A stretch of 64,000 nt of DNA, from NCBI GenBank assembly GCA_030407085.1, contig CM059583.1, positions 205,962,001 to 206,026,000 on the forward strand, written 5' to 3'. The stretch comes from Trichopria drosophilae (lineage: Eukaryota > Arthropoda > Insecta > Hymenoptera > Diapriidae). A program made the translations under genes and the position numbers. Position 1 is the stretch's first letter; each line of letters opens with the position of its first letter. Below are positions 12,149 through 23,760 of the stretch, piece after piece. The notes below the pieces were generated by a model, which saw only the letters and a list, made by a program, of their open reading frames with translations, was not told the DNA's origin and did no database searches.

Positions 12149-12906
12149 ACCTATATTAACATATTAATAAAAGATATAAATATATGAAGTATATACATGT
12201 TCATGCAAATTATAGATAATTATATGTGATATATGTTTATAGGATTGTATAGTTTTGAATGCTATGTAAGTAATAAGCCATGATGATTACAAGTTATTCG
12301 TGTACTTAATGCTGCCTTAATACGTACATATACATTAATTTGATGTTAAAGTAAAACTCTTAGATAAAGCTTATTATTTAGAATTTACATCTCCATTTAT
12401 ATGATTATAAATATGATAGATACATGCAATATGTTTTACGTTTGATACGTTTCTTTCTAGAAGTATGAATAAGAAACCGTACATGATCTTATTTATTTCA
12501 TTTTCGCAATTCTAATACAATTTGAATAAAAGTCATTATTTAAATTTAGTTCAAACCAGATTAATTAAATAAGAAAGCAAAGCGTTTAGAAACGATAAGT
12601 TTAACATCTAAATTGTACGTATATAATTGAAGTTAATTAAATTCTTTCAGTTAAGATATCTTTTGCTTAACTATTTGAATGTTGTGCATTATTAAATATC
12701 ATACATTAATACAGCACTCATGGTTTTCGTAATGTACGCGCGCTATCTTCGAACTCTCGAGTTGCAACCCGACACCATTGAGATTTATCGCGCGGTCCAC
12801 GGAAGGGCCATCCACGAATTTAAACTGATCTTGTTGCATTCCAGAATTTCTTCCATTTATAAACATATAGACAATAAGTATACCAATCGCATATACCTTC
12901 GCTTGG
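12149..12906. other. AT-rich stretch without a recognisable gene
   Basis: No feature is evident in 12149-12719. From 12720 the sequence becomes more GC-rich and leads to the TATA box at 12907, so it may be an upstream promoter region. Confidence 0.5.
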
Positions 12907-12991
12907 TATAAAAGACTTCGGCAAGTTGGGAGTTTTTCATTAGAGTCTGCGCTCAGTTGCCGAAGAGATTATAGGAGAATACAAATTATTA
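12907..12991 (+). promoter_or_regulatory. TATA promoter and short 5' exon
   Basis: TATAAAA at 12907-12913 is followed by CTTCGGCAA, whose complement TTGCCGAAG appears 40 bp later and would form a 5' leader stem. A GTAAGTATA donor begins at 12992. The next acceptor is at 13595, so the hairpin array 13061-13520 would lie in the first intron. It probably drives the gene starting at 13602. Confidence 0.55.
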
Positions 12992-13060
12992 GTAAGTATA
13001 CAATAATTAATAATATTCATTATGTATAAATTGTTGTTTAATGCAGTAGTTGGGTATTTT

Positions 13061-13520
13061 GATGCAGTAGTCTGCGTCGATACTTGAACGCTAGATGCAG
13101 TTGTCTGCGTCGCGGTTAAAATTAATTTTTTTAGTATTTTGATGCAGTAGTCTGCGTCGATACTTGAACGCTAGATGCAGTTGTCTGCGTCGCGGTTAAA
13201 ATTAATTTTTAATATTTTGATGCAGTAGTCTGCGTCGATACTTGAACGCTAGATGCAGTTGTCTGCGTCGCGGTTAAAATTAATTTTTTAGTATTTTGAT
13301 GCAGTAGTCTGCGTCGATACTTGAACGCTAGATGCAGTTGTCTGCGTCGCGGTTAAAATTAATTATTTAGTATTTTGATGCAGTAGTCTGCGTCGATACT
13401 TGAACGCTAGATGCAGTTGTCTGCGTCGTGGTTAAAATTAATTTTTTAGTTTTTTATGCAGTAGTCTGCATCGATACTTGAACGCTAGATGCAGTTGTCT
13501 GCGTCGCGATTAAAATGTAT
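13061..13520 (+). repeat. Six 78-80-bp tandem units, each with two hairpins
   Basis: Units start at 13061, 13141, 13219, 13298, 13377 and 13455. Each contains GATGCAG-TAGT-CTGCGTC and GATGCAG-TTGT-CTGCGTC. Both fold into a 7-bp stem with one G-U wobble and a four-base loop. In the last unit the first hairpin reads ATGCAG-TAGT-CTGCAT, so the pairing is kept while the bases changed. The array sits in a predicted first intron or leader. Confidence 0.85.
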
Positions 13521-13601
13521 TTTTTTTCAATTTTATATATAAGCTTATGTTTTGAATATTTTTCAGAAAACTAATTATTTTTAATAATGTTTCAGGCAAT
13601 A

Positions 13602-14451
13602 ATGGCAACAACTGCAGACTCGGACTCGAGAAGTACTGACGAGTCCCCACTGAAGCCAGATATTGAGGCAAAAGAGGTGAATATATATTATTATATAGAC
13701 ACACACACGCACGCACGCACGCACGCACGCACACACACACCCGCGTACGTGCTTGCATGATGTATCTAATACATTTGGATATATATTTATTTTTCAGAAT
13801 GATCTTTAGAGATCGGAAGAAAGGATGTACTACCCAAATCCGTTTATTAGATTACGCAGTCGAAATAAGAAGCGAAAGCGTTCAACAGCGTTTCAAAATG
13901 GGAAACTGAACGAAGCCGCTGCCAGGCATCAAGAGGTGACCAACAATACCTTATCATATAATCCTAGTCCTTTTCCGCACTTAATGTATTCACCGCACTA
14001 TTTTCCTTATGCGCATTCTAGCCATCACCAAACGCCACCTATTCATTTGCATTCTATCGATTTTCAAACATCACCTATTAATTTCCAGTTTAACATTAAT
14101 TCCCCTGCAACACAATTCCCTGAGTCTACGCTATCTACATCTCATCTCTCACAACGACCATCACAACCAACGCCATCACCCGCGCCACTTACTAAACAAC
14201 AGAAATCAGAGTCTACTCTACCTACATCCCGTCCCCCACCACAAACATCACAACCAACGCCATCACCCCCACCACTTTATAATCAAAAGAAATCATAGCC
14301 TACATCATTCCTCCCATCACCAACATTACCACCATCCCCACCACCTCCAACCCCATCACCTTCACAACTACCACCACTCTCACCACCACAACTACTACCA
14401 ATGCCTTCACCTCCATCACAACAGCCATTACTTCGAGTGGAGGTGATGCCA
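13602..14451 (+). pseudogene. Proline-rich gene, 5' part
   Basis: A first coding exon 13596-13676 (MATTADSDSRSTDESPL) is flanked by good AG and GT sites. The next exon after the AG at 13798 meets a stop early (NDL then TAG). A second frame from 13825 starts MYYPNPFIRLRSRNKKRKR and becomes rich in Pro, Ser, His and Thr, with a stop at 14296 and continued Pro-rich coding to 14451. It is cut there by the MULE transposase. The C-terminal part may be at 15964-16593. Function unknown; the basic start could be a nuclear signal. Confidence 0.45.
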
Positions 14452-14459
14452 TAAGGGTT

Positions 14460-15834
14460 CATAAAGGTCCTGATCGTTCGGAACACACCCATGCGCCAGA
14501 CGGGGAAGAAGTAAAAGCGATTAAAGTTGTAAATACTTTGAAAAGAGTTGCTACTGAACATCCCGAAGCGCCTCCCGCTCAAGTTCTTCGAACAGGTCTG
14601 CGTGGAGTTCCGTCAGGTATATTTTTATATTTACAAAAAAGTTTCTGTTTAATTTTAATTTTTAAATAATTAAAATAATTTATTAAATTTAAATACAGTG
14701 GTTTTGGCTCGTATGACTGACCGTCCAAATCTGCGAAAAATCGTAACCCGAGAAAGACTAAAAAATATCCCTTCAAATCCTCGAAGTATAGACGACCTTG
14801 GAGAATTACCTAATAATTATAAGCAAACCTTATGTGGCGATAATTTCTTTTTATATGATTCTGACGACGACCTCGAAGAAATTGGAAGAATATTAATATT
14901 CGGAACCAAAGAAAATTTGAAATTGCTTTACCGATCTAATGTATGGTATGTTGATGGTACATTTCCATCAGCCCCAACAATATTTTTCCAGTTATTTGCC
15001 ATTGGCTCAGTGGCTCAAGAGAACAAAAATTTTGCACTTCCCTACGTTTATGGATTGCTTGAAAACAAGGAACAAGCTTCTTATGAGAAAGTGTTTGACG
15101 TAATCAAGTTGAAAGCAACGGAATTCGGACTAGAACAAAATTTGCCATCCATCGTAATGTGTGACTTTGAACTAGGCGTAATCAATGCGGCGCAAAGTTA
15201 CGTGGGAGAAGACCGAGTTAGAGCATGTTTCTTCCACCTATGTCAAAGTGTTTATAGACACATTCAGTCCTAAGGCTTGGCAACTCGTTATGCGGATGAA
15301 AATGACAGAAGTATTCGAGTAGGATCTCACATGCTAACTGCATTGGCTTTTGTGCCTGCTGATGAAATCGGCAATCATTTTGATACTTTGCACGAGGAAT
15401 TACCGGAAGCTTTGTTGCCTATTGCGGATTACATGGAAACAACGTACATTCGTGGCAGGCCGGCCAGAGGAAGGAGGCGAGCTGTTCCCCCGAGATATCC
15501 TCCTTCGTTATGGTGTCAATATCAATCGGTACTAATGCGCACATCACGCACGAATAACCTCTCAGAAGGATGGCATAATCGCCTGTAGGTGGTAATGGGG
15601 CGTAAACACCCGAGCATGTATGCATTTCTAAGTGAGATTCAGAAAGAGCAAGCTGATACGGAGAGTGTATTACGCCAGCTAGAATTAGGCCAAAAAGTGA
15701 AGAAAGGAATAGATGCAAATCGCCAACGAATAGAGGATAGAATATACGCTATAGTGTCCAAATATGAAGAATATTCCGAAAATAATGACGTTTTAACATA
15801 CTTAAGAAGCCTCTCTCACAATATTGTGTTTTGA
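14460..15834 (+). pseudogene. MULE (Mutator-like) transposase with two in-frame stops
   Basis: An exon 14460-14618 codes the end of a FLYWCH-type zinc finger (EHTHAPDGEE) and a linker. An intron (GTATAT donor, AATACAG acceptor) leads to 14699. The DDE core is clear: VWYVDGTF (first Asp), SIVMCDFELG (second Asp), CFFHLCQSVYRHIQ, then SRTNNLSEGWHNRL and HPSMYAFLSEIQKEQADTE, all typical of PF10551-type MULE transposases. Stops at 15271 (TAA) and 15586 (TAG) break it. Reading frame is otherwise well kept, so decay is modest. The zinc-finger N-terminus is missing. Terminal inverted repeats are not visible. Confidence 0.85.
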
Positions 15835-15963
15835 ATGTTTTAGAAATTGTAATATTTTTGAAAAATATATTTTAGAACTTTTATTTTTTAGAAATTGAAT
15901 TTTTTAGAAAAAAAGGATTAGAAAACTTTTTTTAGAAAAAGTGTCCCCCTACCATCAAAAGAT

Positions 15964-16593
15964 TTGTTGCATCCGATACATTCACATCCACCTCCTACGT
16001 ACCCCTCTTATCCTCAATCTCTTCAATATCCCTCTTGTCGTTCTTCCAAGAAACACCGCGTGGCTCATAATCCTTCAGATAAGCACATTTTCCCACCTCC
16101 ACTGAAACGAAATCAAATTAAGCAATATATCTTTCCCCCACCACCATACATTCCTACTCCTATTTTCAAAATTCCTAAACAGTCAACCTGCAAAACATAC
16201 TCCTATTATCCCACCATTCCCCCTCTTTCCCCTCTACAGATGCCCCACCCCAATCCACCTCCACCATGTCAACAAGAATACATCCCTACCCCAATTTCAC
16301 GTCCAACCGCTACAACAACAGCTCCTACTTCTACTTCTACATCGTCCCAAAATGATGAAGTATCGTTGGCAATCGAGTCAATATTGAAAGAGATGGGATC
16401 GCTTCCCCCACCACTATGCAAAAGTATAGATGAAGAAGAGCATTCTAGCGTAAGAAAAAGGACATCAATCGAGTCGATATTCAAGGAGATGGTATCGCTT
16501 CCCCCACCACCAATAACAAGTATTGACGAACAAAATCCCTGTACAAGGAAAAAAACGCGTCCATCGAAATATATGAGAAGAAAAGAAAAATAA
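15964..16593 (+). pseudogene. Proline-rich protein, C-terminal part
   Basis: 209 open codons with many Pro-Pro and Tyr-Pro pairs, two repeats of the kind SIESIFKEMVSLPPPP (also AIESILKEMGSLPPP) and a basic C-terminus (KKTRPSKYMRRKEK). Base composition and style resemble the Pro-rich frame at 13825-14451, so the MULE may have inserted into one gene. AATAAA-like signals follow at 16591. Not recognised as a known family. Confidence 0.4.
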
Positions 16594-17218
16594 TAAATTG
16601 TATTGTATTATGTTATAAATAAGAAAATAATACAATTTTATAATAAAAGAAATGTTTTCCACTAATGTATGTATTCTTAATTTTTAACAATCTTCTCCGA
16701 GAATTCGTTTTTCAACATTTAGTAATAATTTATTTCGCTTCTCTTTTGCTCTCCTACGGTGAAGATCACGACAACGACGATGACAACGATGACGACGATG
16801 ACGATGACGACGATGGAGACTAAGATGAATTCAGTTCATTCCGCAATGAATTGCTAGACGTCTTTGAAAGATTTATTCACTAATAGTATATTGCATTTCT
16901 CATGCTCTTATACAACGATGATGATGATGATTAAAAATGAAGACAAAGGTGAAAACAAATTGTAATATAAGTATGCTTGTCAACGAAACGAATACATACC
17001 CAATCAAGTATTCAAAAATTATTATTTCTACTTCTTTATTAAACGTGCATCCACATGTCGTTGAGTAGTGAGTTGTTAGACGGCAGAAGGCAATTGATTA
17101 TTCCTAATCCGTACATCTTAAGTAAAATTGAAAGACACAGATAATAGAAAAAAAATTTTTGGGTATGGTAAGTATATATATTCTTTATAGCACAATTAAT
17201 TTACAAAATGCTTTTAAA
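16594..17218. other. Intergenic AT-rich region with a GAC/GAT microsatellite
   Basis: A GAYGAY trinucleotide tract lies at 16765-16820. No gene is visible. Confidence 0.6.
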
Positions 17219-17793
17219 TTATAATGATTTATTAACGTTATCTACTTCATCGACGCCTTCGACATGACTTGCATTCGTTGTTTTTAGCAACCATGCTTTT
17301 AATGCTAGAGCATTGTGGACAGCACAAACTGGTATTACACAGGTGCAAAGTGGATGATTCGAACATCCAGTAAATGTCACCCGATCGCGAAGTTTTTCCA
17401 ATGACGGACAGGACGACTCAACGTTGTATACACTCCGCATGTTTAGAAGTTGCATTAACCATCTTCTTTTTTCCTCTCCTTTAACGTAAATTCTTCGACA
17501 GTTTAAAAGTCGGAGTTTTAAACTCTCCAATCTCGTGTAATAAGGAAGTTCGCCCATGTCCATGGAATACCGTGAAAGCATTTTTCCATCCACCTAATCG
17601 TTTGTTGATATTTACTGGGTAAAATATGTGATGCGTATGGAGGTTTAAAGTGATAGACGGATGGTGGTATATCTTCTCCAAGCACGAAAATCCCAACTTC
17701 TTTATATATAAATTGGTTGGAGCTGTCTTTAAATCCCTGAACATCTACCACGAGGTCTGACATCTCGAAATATATTGACGAAGTAGCTGACAA
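17219..17793 (-). pseudogene. RNase H-fold exonuclease-like protein of a Polinton-type element
   Basis: Minus-strand frame 17793-17518 has LVVDVQGFKD (an exonuclease-I-like box with Asp), YKEVGIFVLGED and YHFKPPYASH; it shifts frame near 17545 into 17593-17219 with ARRIYVKGEEK-like CRRIYVKGEEKRRWL and CAVHNALALKAWLL. Proteins with this order (VDVQGF, HFKPP, YVKG.EK, Cys-rich, C-terminal HN.LLKRWL) commonly accompany DNA polymerase B in insect Maverick-like elements; that association is from memory. It lies back-to-back with PolB, sharing a 215-bp intergenic region. One frameshift breaks it. Confidence 0.55.
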
Positions 17794-17921
17794 TCGCGGT
17801 TTTATAGCAACGAATTTCTCTCACCATGAAGCTTTTTTTTTTTTTTTTTTTTTTTTACGATGTTTTCATTCACTCAAGTAATCAAATTTCTCTCCCCACC
17901 AATTTTCAAGAGTTTTGTAGA

Positions 17922-17960
17922 TATATAAGGAGCTGCGAATTCGGCTCCCTCATCATTTTA
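17922..17960 (+). promoter_or_regulatory. TATA promoter of the PolB gene
   Basis: ATATATAAGG at 17921-17930 is followed 25-30 bp later by a CTCCCTCATC stretch, a reasonable start site, and by the PolB ATG at 18008. A long T tract at 17828-17856 lies between this promoter and the divergent exonuclease-like gene. Confidence 0.55.
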
Positions 17961-18007
17961 TTCCCGATAGTCAAAATCAGTGATTAATAAAATATAGTAC
18001 ATTTATC

Positions 18008-21000
18008 ATGGCTACTAGTGAGTTATGCAATGAAGCTATAAGGACTGTGCACGAGGCTTTGCAGCTTATGCAAAGTGGCAATGTTAATGATGATGAGTAT
18101 ATTCAGAAATGGGCAGATAAAATTGTTGATAAGTATATTAATATATTTTCAACGGCATTAAGAATGGTAAATTTAAATGTACATGAAAGGCGCAGATACC
18201 GAACAACTATTAGCCTATTATATGGCTTACAAAATAAAATTTACCAGTGTTTCAAACACGGTGGGAGCTTACAGAACAGACGAGAAGATATTAACATTAT
18301 TTGGAACGATGTTCAATCAGCATTTGCTAATAATATAAAATCTGGCGTGATAACGAATTTAAAACATTTAGATTCAACAACATTTTTGCATGACGCACAA
18401 AAAATTGTAATTACTCAAATTGAAAATATTCGCATTAAACATGATGCGTTAAAAGTTTACACAATACTAGCAGCTGAGTACACCAAAATTACTGATGAGA
18501 TTAAAATCAATGATACTAAATATTTTCAAACTAAAAGTGTAGAAGTTTTTCAAACAACTGTTTTAACAGAATGGTACATACATAATGTTCAGAGACCTAT
18601 TGAACGCGTCATGGAGGAATTTCAAGAACGCGAGTCTGGCTGGGCATTACGTACAGTTTTGAATTTAACTGTTAATATTAATGTATTTAGCCCAATTAAA
18701 GGGAGTTCTTACATACCGCTCCCGAAATTTATAAAAGATAAGAATGCGTGTGTAAACGTGAAAAATGATGATAATGAATGCTTTAGATGGGCAATATTAT
18801 CTATGCTGTACCCAGCTGGTAATCCTAATCGACTGTCAAACTATATAAAATATCGAAATACATTGAATTTTGAAGGTATTGACTTTCCAGTATCGCCAAA
18901 ACAGATCAGTAAATTCGAAAAGTTAAATGATATATCTGTTAACACATTCATTTTGAAAAAACGTCGTTCTAAATACGATTTATCACCATACCACATCACA
19001 TCCTGCAAGAGAGATCGACACGCTAATCTCCTACTAATTCAAGATTTTTACGTAGATGAAGATGATGACAATAATAATAATGATGATGATGATGATGATG
19101 AACTACCAAGAATGCATTACGTGTGGATAAAAAATATGTCTCGACTGGTAACAAGTCAAGTTTCATTATCTAAACGAGCTGTACATGTCTGTGACAGGTG
19201 TCTTCACTATTTTTATTCAGTCGACAAACTGGCTGCACATGAAGCAGATTGTGCTCAATTAAATAAATGTAAAATCACACTACCAACGATGAATAACAAT
19301 GTTCTCAAGTTTAATAATATATCTCATAATTTGGCCGTGCCAATCGTTGTGTATGCTGACTTCGAATGTTTATTGAAGCCTATTGAAGATGGTAAACATG
19401 GATATCAGGAGCATGAAGCGTACAGCATTGGATATTATGTTAATTATTATTACAACAAAGAAAAATGTGAATACAAGAGCTATCGAAAATGCGGAGATCA
19501 GCAGGAGCTAGAAAGTCCTGCAAATTGGTTTGTAAGACACCTTCAAACACTTGCTAAGGAACTTGAAGCATTTATCAAAATCCAATGTCTATAACTCCTT
19601 TAACAGCCGATGATGTAGAGAACTACAACACAGCTATAAATTGTTATATATGTTTAAAACCATTTATCGAAAATGACCCGAAGATACAAGATCATTGTCA
19701 TTTCAAAGGACGGTGAGTAATACGAACGCATGTTACTTATATTTTTTATATATACATTTTTCAATTGAAATAATGTTCTGATTCTATTTCAGATTTAGAG
19801 GAGCTGCTCATCGATCGTGTAATCTTAAACCAAACCAGGATTCACGGAATATTCCTGTAATTTTCCATAATTTGAGTGGTTATGACTCTCATTTATTCAT
19901 AAAACAAATTGCTTCAAATGATATTATGAAAGGACGAATAAGGCTTATACCACAGACAAAAGAGCGTTATATATCGTTTACGAAATTCATCGATGGAAGT
20001 GACATTAGTTTTAAATTCATCGACTCTTTTCGTTTTATGGCTTTTTCCTTAGAAAAATTGGCATCATATCTTAATGATCTTGATATTACTCGAAAAGTAT
20101 TTGAGAAGGATGATGGCTATACGTCCGATAAAATTGCCCTTCTTACGAGAAAGGGAGTTTTCCCATATGATTACGTATGTTCGTATGACTCCTTAGAAAC
20201 AACATAGATGCCAAGTAAGGATCAATTCTACAGCACTTTAAGTAAATGTCACATCTCTGAAGATGATTATCAACATGCTACGACTGTATAGAATGAATTT
20301 CAAGCGAAAAATCTCGGTGAATATTCCGATCTTTACTTAAAAACCAATGTTCTTCTACTGTCAGATGTCTTTGAGAATTTTCGAAAAACTTGTATGAGAA
20401 TATATGAATTGGATCGAGCACACTATTACACAACACCTGGTTTGACGTGGGACGCCATGCTTAAATATACTAAAATTGAATTAGAACTTCTTACTGATAT
20501 TGATATGCTGTTATTCATTGAACGAGGTATTAGAGGTAGTATCAGTCAGTGTTGCAATCGATACGCTAAAGCGAATAATCGCTATATGAGAAAGGAGGAT
20601 TGCAATGAGAGTGAAGAATCGAAATATCTTTTGTACTATGACGTGAATAACCTCTATGGTTGGGCAATGACTCAATCGTTACCTTATGGAGGATTTGCGT
20701 GGGTTGAGAATATTGAAGACTTAAATTTTTACAAAGTTGATGATGATTCATCAATAGGGTATATTCTGTAAGTAGATCTTGAGTACCCTGAGAGTATACA
20801 TGATGTTCATAAAGATTTGCCGCTTTGTCCTGAACATTTAGCTCCCCCGGGTTCATCACAGAGGAAACTAATGACAACTTTATACAACAAAGAACGCTAT
20901 ATAATTCATTACAGAAGTTTAAAACAAGCTGTGAGTTGTGGAATGTTAATAACAAAGATTCATAGAGTCTTGAAATTTACCCAGAAACCGTGGCTTAAAT

Positions 21001-21911
21001 TGTACATTGATTTAAATAGCAGAAGAAGAGAGCAAGCGAAAAATGAATTTGAGAAAGAAATACCAAAACTCTTCAATAATGCTGTCTACGGTAAAACGAT
21101 GGAAAATGAACGCAAACGTGTTGATGTTAAGCTAGTCACCAAATGGCATGGACTTTACGGCGCAGAAGCCTTGATTGCTAAACCAAATTTCCACAGTTGC
21201 TCCATTTTTGCGGAAGATCTTGTAGCTGTGCAATTATCACGTACAGAGATATGTATAAGAAAACCACTATACATCGGAATGTGTGTTTTGGATATATCAA
21301 AAACACTCGTGTATGAATTTCATTATGAATACATGAAGGCGCGTTTTGCAGATAATTGCAAACTACTCTATACCGATACTGACAGTTTTATATATGAAAT
21401 AAGATGTGGTGATGTGTATGAATCAATGAAACAAGATATTCATAGATTCGATACGTCTGATTATCCAAACAATAATCAATTTAACATGCCACGTGTTAAT
21501 AGAAAACAGGTTGGACTTATGAAGGATGAGTGTAACGGTAGGATTATGACAGAATTTGTGGGCTTACGCAGCAAAATGTACAGCATAAGAATTGAAAATC
21601 TAGATTCTATGAAGAAGGCAAAAGGTGTGAAGGCTGCAGTTGTAAAGACAACAATAACGTTTGATGATTATGTAAGTGTTTTGCGTAAAAAAACGTCTGT
21701 GACTCGAGAACAATGCGTCATTCGTTCTCATCTTCATAATTTGCGAAGTGAGAGGCAGACAAAAATTGCTCTAAGTGCTCACGATGACATGCGATGTCTT
21801 CTCTCTGATACCACCGACACTCTTCCCTGGGGACATTACGGTATCAAGAGAATTAGTGGCCAGCGAGTAAAGGGGGGGAAAGGCTCAGGTGGAGGGGGAG
21901 GATGTGAGTGA
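18008..21911 (+). pseudogene. polB: Protein-primed DNA polymerase B of a Maverick/Polinton-type element
   Basis: A long N-terminal region (about 400 residues) has a C2H2 finger (CDRCLHYFYSVDKLAAHEADC) and an Asp/Asn-rich loop. Exo I is VYADFECLL, Exo II is FHNLSGYDSHL, palm motif A is YYDVNNLYGW, motif B is LFNNAVYGKTMEN and motif C is LLYTDTDSFIY, so all catalytic boxes are present. An 80-bp intron with GTGAGT and TTTCAG borders lies at 19712-19791. Breaks: a frameshift near 19582, TAG near 20205, TAG near 20288 and TAA near 20769. The gene is about as long as its family. It replicates the element by protein priming in intact relatives. This sequence lineage differs strongly from the PolBs at 35, 54 and 58 kb. 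Confidence 0.9.
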
Positions 21912-21988
21912 GAAAAACTATCGTTTGTAGCAACATAATGAAGAACACTGTGGTGGGAGTTTCCAAGTAAAGGTAGGGGGGAGTCTAC

Positions 21989-22200
21989 TATAAAGCAGTC
22001 ACACATGAATGATAAATTCATTCTAAAAGTCGGCAGCGAGCAAGTCGTTGTCCCAACATTACCGATTATAAGCTGATTGAGCTATCAAAGAGTTTCTTTT
22101 ATATTTGAGGTACATATAAAAATATAACTTACTCTTAAATATATTATATAAAGTATTTGTTAATAATGAAAACTAAATCTTATTTTATCTATGTTTATAG
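21989..22200 (+). promoter_or_regulatory. TATA box and 5' UTR intron of the small OB-fold-like gene
   Basis: CTACTATAAAGC has TATAAA at 21989-21994. The leader is interrupted by an intron 22110-22200 (GAG then GTACAT donor, TTTATAG acceptor), after which the ATG follows within 30 bp. Confidence 0.5.
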
Positions 22201-22225
22201 GAAGAAAGAGAGAGAGAAAAAGAAA

Positions 22226-22543
22226 ATGGACTTTGAAAAAATTAATAGTTTTGCTCGAGCTCCAACCTACTTACCAATAAAGAAATTTATTGAGATGGAA
22301 AAGGGGAGAAAATATAAAATAACTCAATTTCAAAAAGTTGAAACTAAGTTTGGAAAGAAGACACGACTCATTCTTGACAATGAATTTCAGGTTTATTTAC
22401 CAGAACGTGCATCATCGCAATTCATTAAGGATAAGACCTTGCTGGATTCCACCATTTCAGCAGTTCAAGCAAATGAAGCATGTTTGATATACCACGGTGC
22501 AAGTGGCAAAACGTCGGACATAGAGTTTTGTAAAAATGAATGA
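22226..22543 (+). CDS. Small OB-fold/SSB-like protein of the Polinton-type element
   Basis: An intact frame of 105 codons starting MDFEKINSF and ending FCKNE. It has alternating hydrophobic strands and the stretch GRKYKITQFQKVETKFGKK followed by LDNEFQVYLPERAS and LIYHGASGKTSDIEF. The fold pattern suggests a small single-stranded DNA-binding protein; this is inference. Such small genes sit between PolB and the integrase/capsid genes in arthropod elements. It is the only gene of this element that appears undamaged. The start is chosen after the spliced 5' UTR; an upstream in-frame ATG at 22160 would lie within the intron. Confidence 0.5.
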   Translation: MDFEKINSFARAPTYLPIKKFIEMEKGRKYKITQFQKVETKFGKKTRLILDNEFQVYLPERASSQFIKDKTLLDSTISAVQANEACLIYHGASGKTSDIEFCKNE

Positions 22544-22593
22544 AAATAGAAATTAATGTTTTATATATTTATTGAAATAAACTTTAATTAAAT

Positions 22594-22945
22594 TTACATA
22601 TCTGATTTACTTATCCAGCTATTGTGAGAACTATCAAATCCTAACCATTTTACATACAACTGATTTTTCCGTCGTTTAATTACTTTTTCTACGAGATATA
22701 CGTCTGGGTATTTGGTTTTTTGAAGTTCTTGTTCATAGAAGCAGCCCTGGATGTGTTGATCTTTATAATCCTTTAACTTATACGTGACCGGCACCGTCTT
22801 TAATACGTTTGAGATCGTGAATACTTCGGTGGACTAATTGGGAGTATAGCCTTTCTCGAATACATGTTTCATCTTGCTTACTCGAACCTTGTCGTCGATT
22901 TTAAACTTTGGAGTATTCCTCTTCGTAGATTTGTTTTGCTGTTGT
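22594..22945 (-). pseudogene. Polinton integrase, C-terminal part with chromodomain
   Basis: Minus strand, from FKIDDKVRVSKMKHVFEKGY (SH3-like part of the integrase tail) through a TAG stop in place of the usual Trp, then TISNVLKTVPVTYKLKDY, GCFYEQELQKTK and the chromodomain VEKVIKRRKNQLYVKWLGFD ending SHNSWISK. The catalytic core is not present upstream; a Gln-rich stretch (22925-22990) and the start of the capsid gene follow instead. The integrase was therefore reduced to its targeting tail. Confidence 0.85.
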
Positions 22946-23071
22946 TGTTGTTGCTGTTGCAAGTCTGTTGCTGTCTGTCTAGGCTTAAGAGTCGTTGGTA
23001 CAATTTCTCAAGCTGCTGCTGGTGGAAAAAAAACAAACTAATCTGCATATTGTTTTGTTGTATTAAACAAA

Positions 23072-23760
23072 ATGGAGGAGATTCTGAGCATTCAGTCTCC
23101 AGTGACTTTTGACGAATCTGTTGCACATTATGAGGTGCATGCACATCAGCCATACACGTCATCAACCTTCAACAATAACGACGAAATCCACATATCTATT
23201 CAACATCAAGATCTATACATTCTTCCCTCTAGAAGTTCCTTACACATATGTGGGCGATTACTTAAAACAGATGGGACGAATATTCAACATACAAGTTTGG
23301 TTAATAACGCCATTTGTCATTTGTTCGATGAAATTCGATATGAGATAAACGCCATAGAAATTGATAGATGTAAAAATGTTGGTTTAACTAGTCTAATGAA
23401 AGGCTGGGCATCGCTTAATCCTGCCCAAAGCTTGATTATTGAGAATGCAGGATGGCTTGATGTTGAGGAAACTCGACGAATAACTAATGATAACGGTTAC
23501 TTCGCGATATCTCTTCCGCTAAGCATGATAATGGGTTTTGCTGAAGACTATCGAAAAATTGTAGTTAACGCTAAACATGAGCTTATACTTATTAGATCAA
23601 GGACTGATATTAATGCAGTTCTTCAAACACCGCCAAATCAAGAAAACCCTAATGTTTACGAAGATTTTAATATTCAGATATCAAAAATTGAATGGCTAAT
23701 GCCGTATATGGGACATTCTTTTACAAATCGAACGGATTTCGTAAAAAATATTGGTCGACA
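23072..23760 (+). pseudogene. Double-jelly-roll major capsid protein, N-terminal half
   Basis: About 230 codons from ATG at 23072. Motifs known from Polinton/adintovirus-type capsid proteins of insects are VHAHQPYTSS, GWASLNPAQS, ISLPLSMIMGFAEDYRKI and HELILIRSRTDINA. The frame then runs into the terminal repeat of an inserted transposon at 23761. The other half is at 26353-26994. In an intact virus this protein builds the icosahedral shell. The interruption disables it. Confidence 0.75.

Noticed and set aside
13061..13520. CRISPR-like array
   Set aside because: Units are adjacent tandem copies without unique spacers, and the DNA is eukaryotic.
13510..13758. Minus-strand frame with repeated Val-Cys and Ala-Cys
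   Set aside because: Produced by an ACGC/ACAC microsatellite in an intron.
14009..14582. His-rich and Gly-rich frames opposite or shifted to the proline-rich gene
   Set aside because: Shadow frames of CCA-rich coding sequence.
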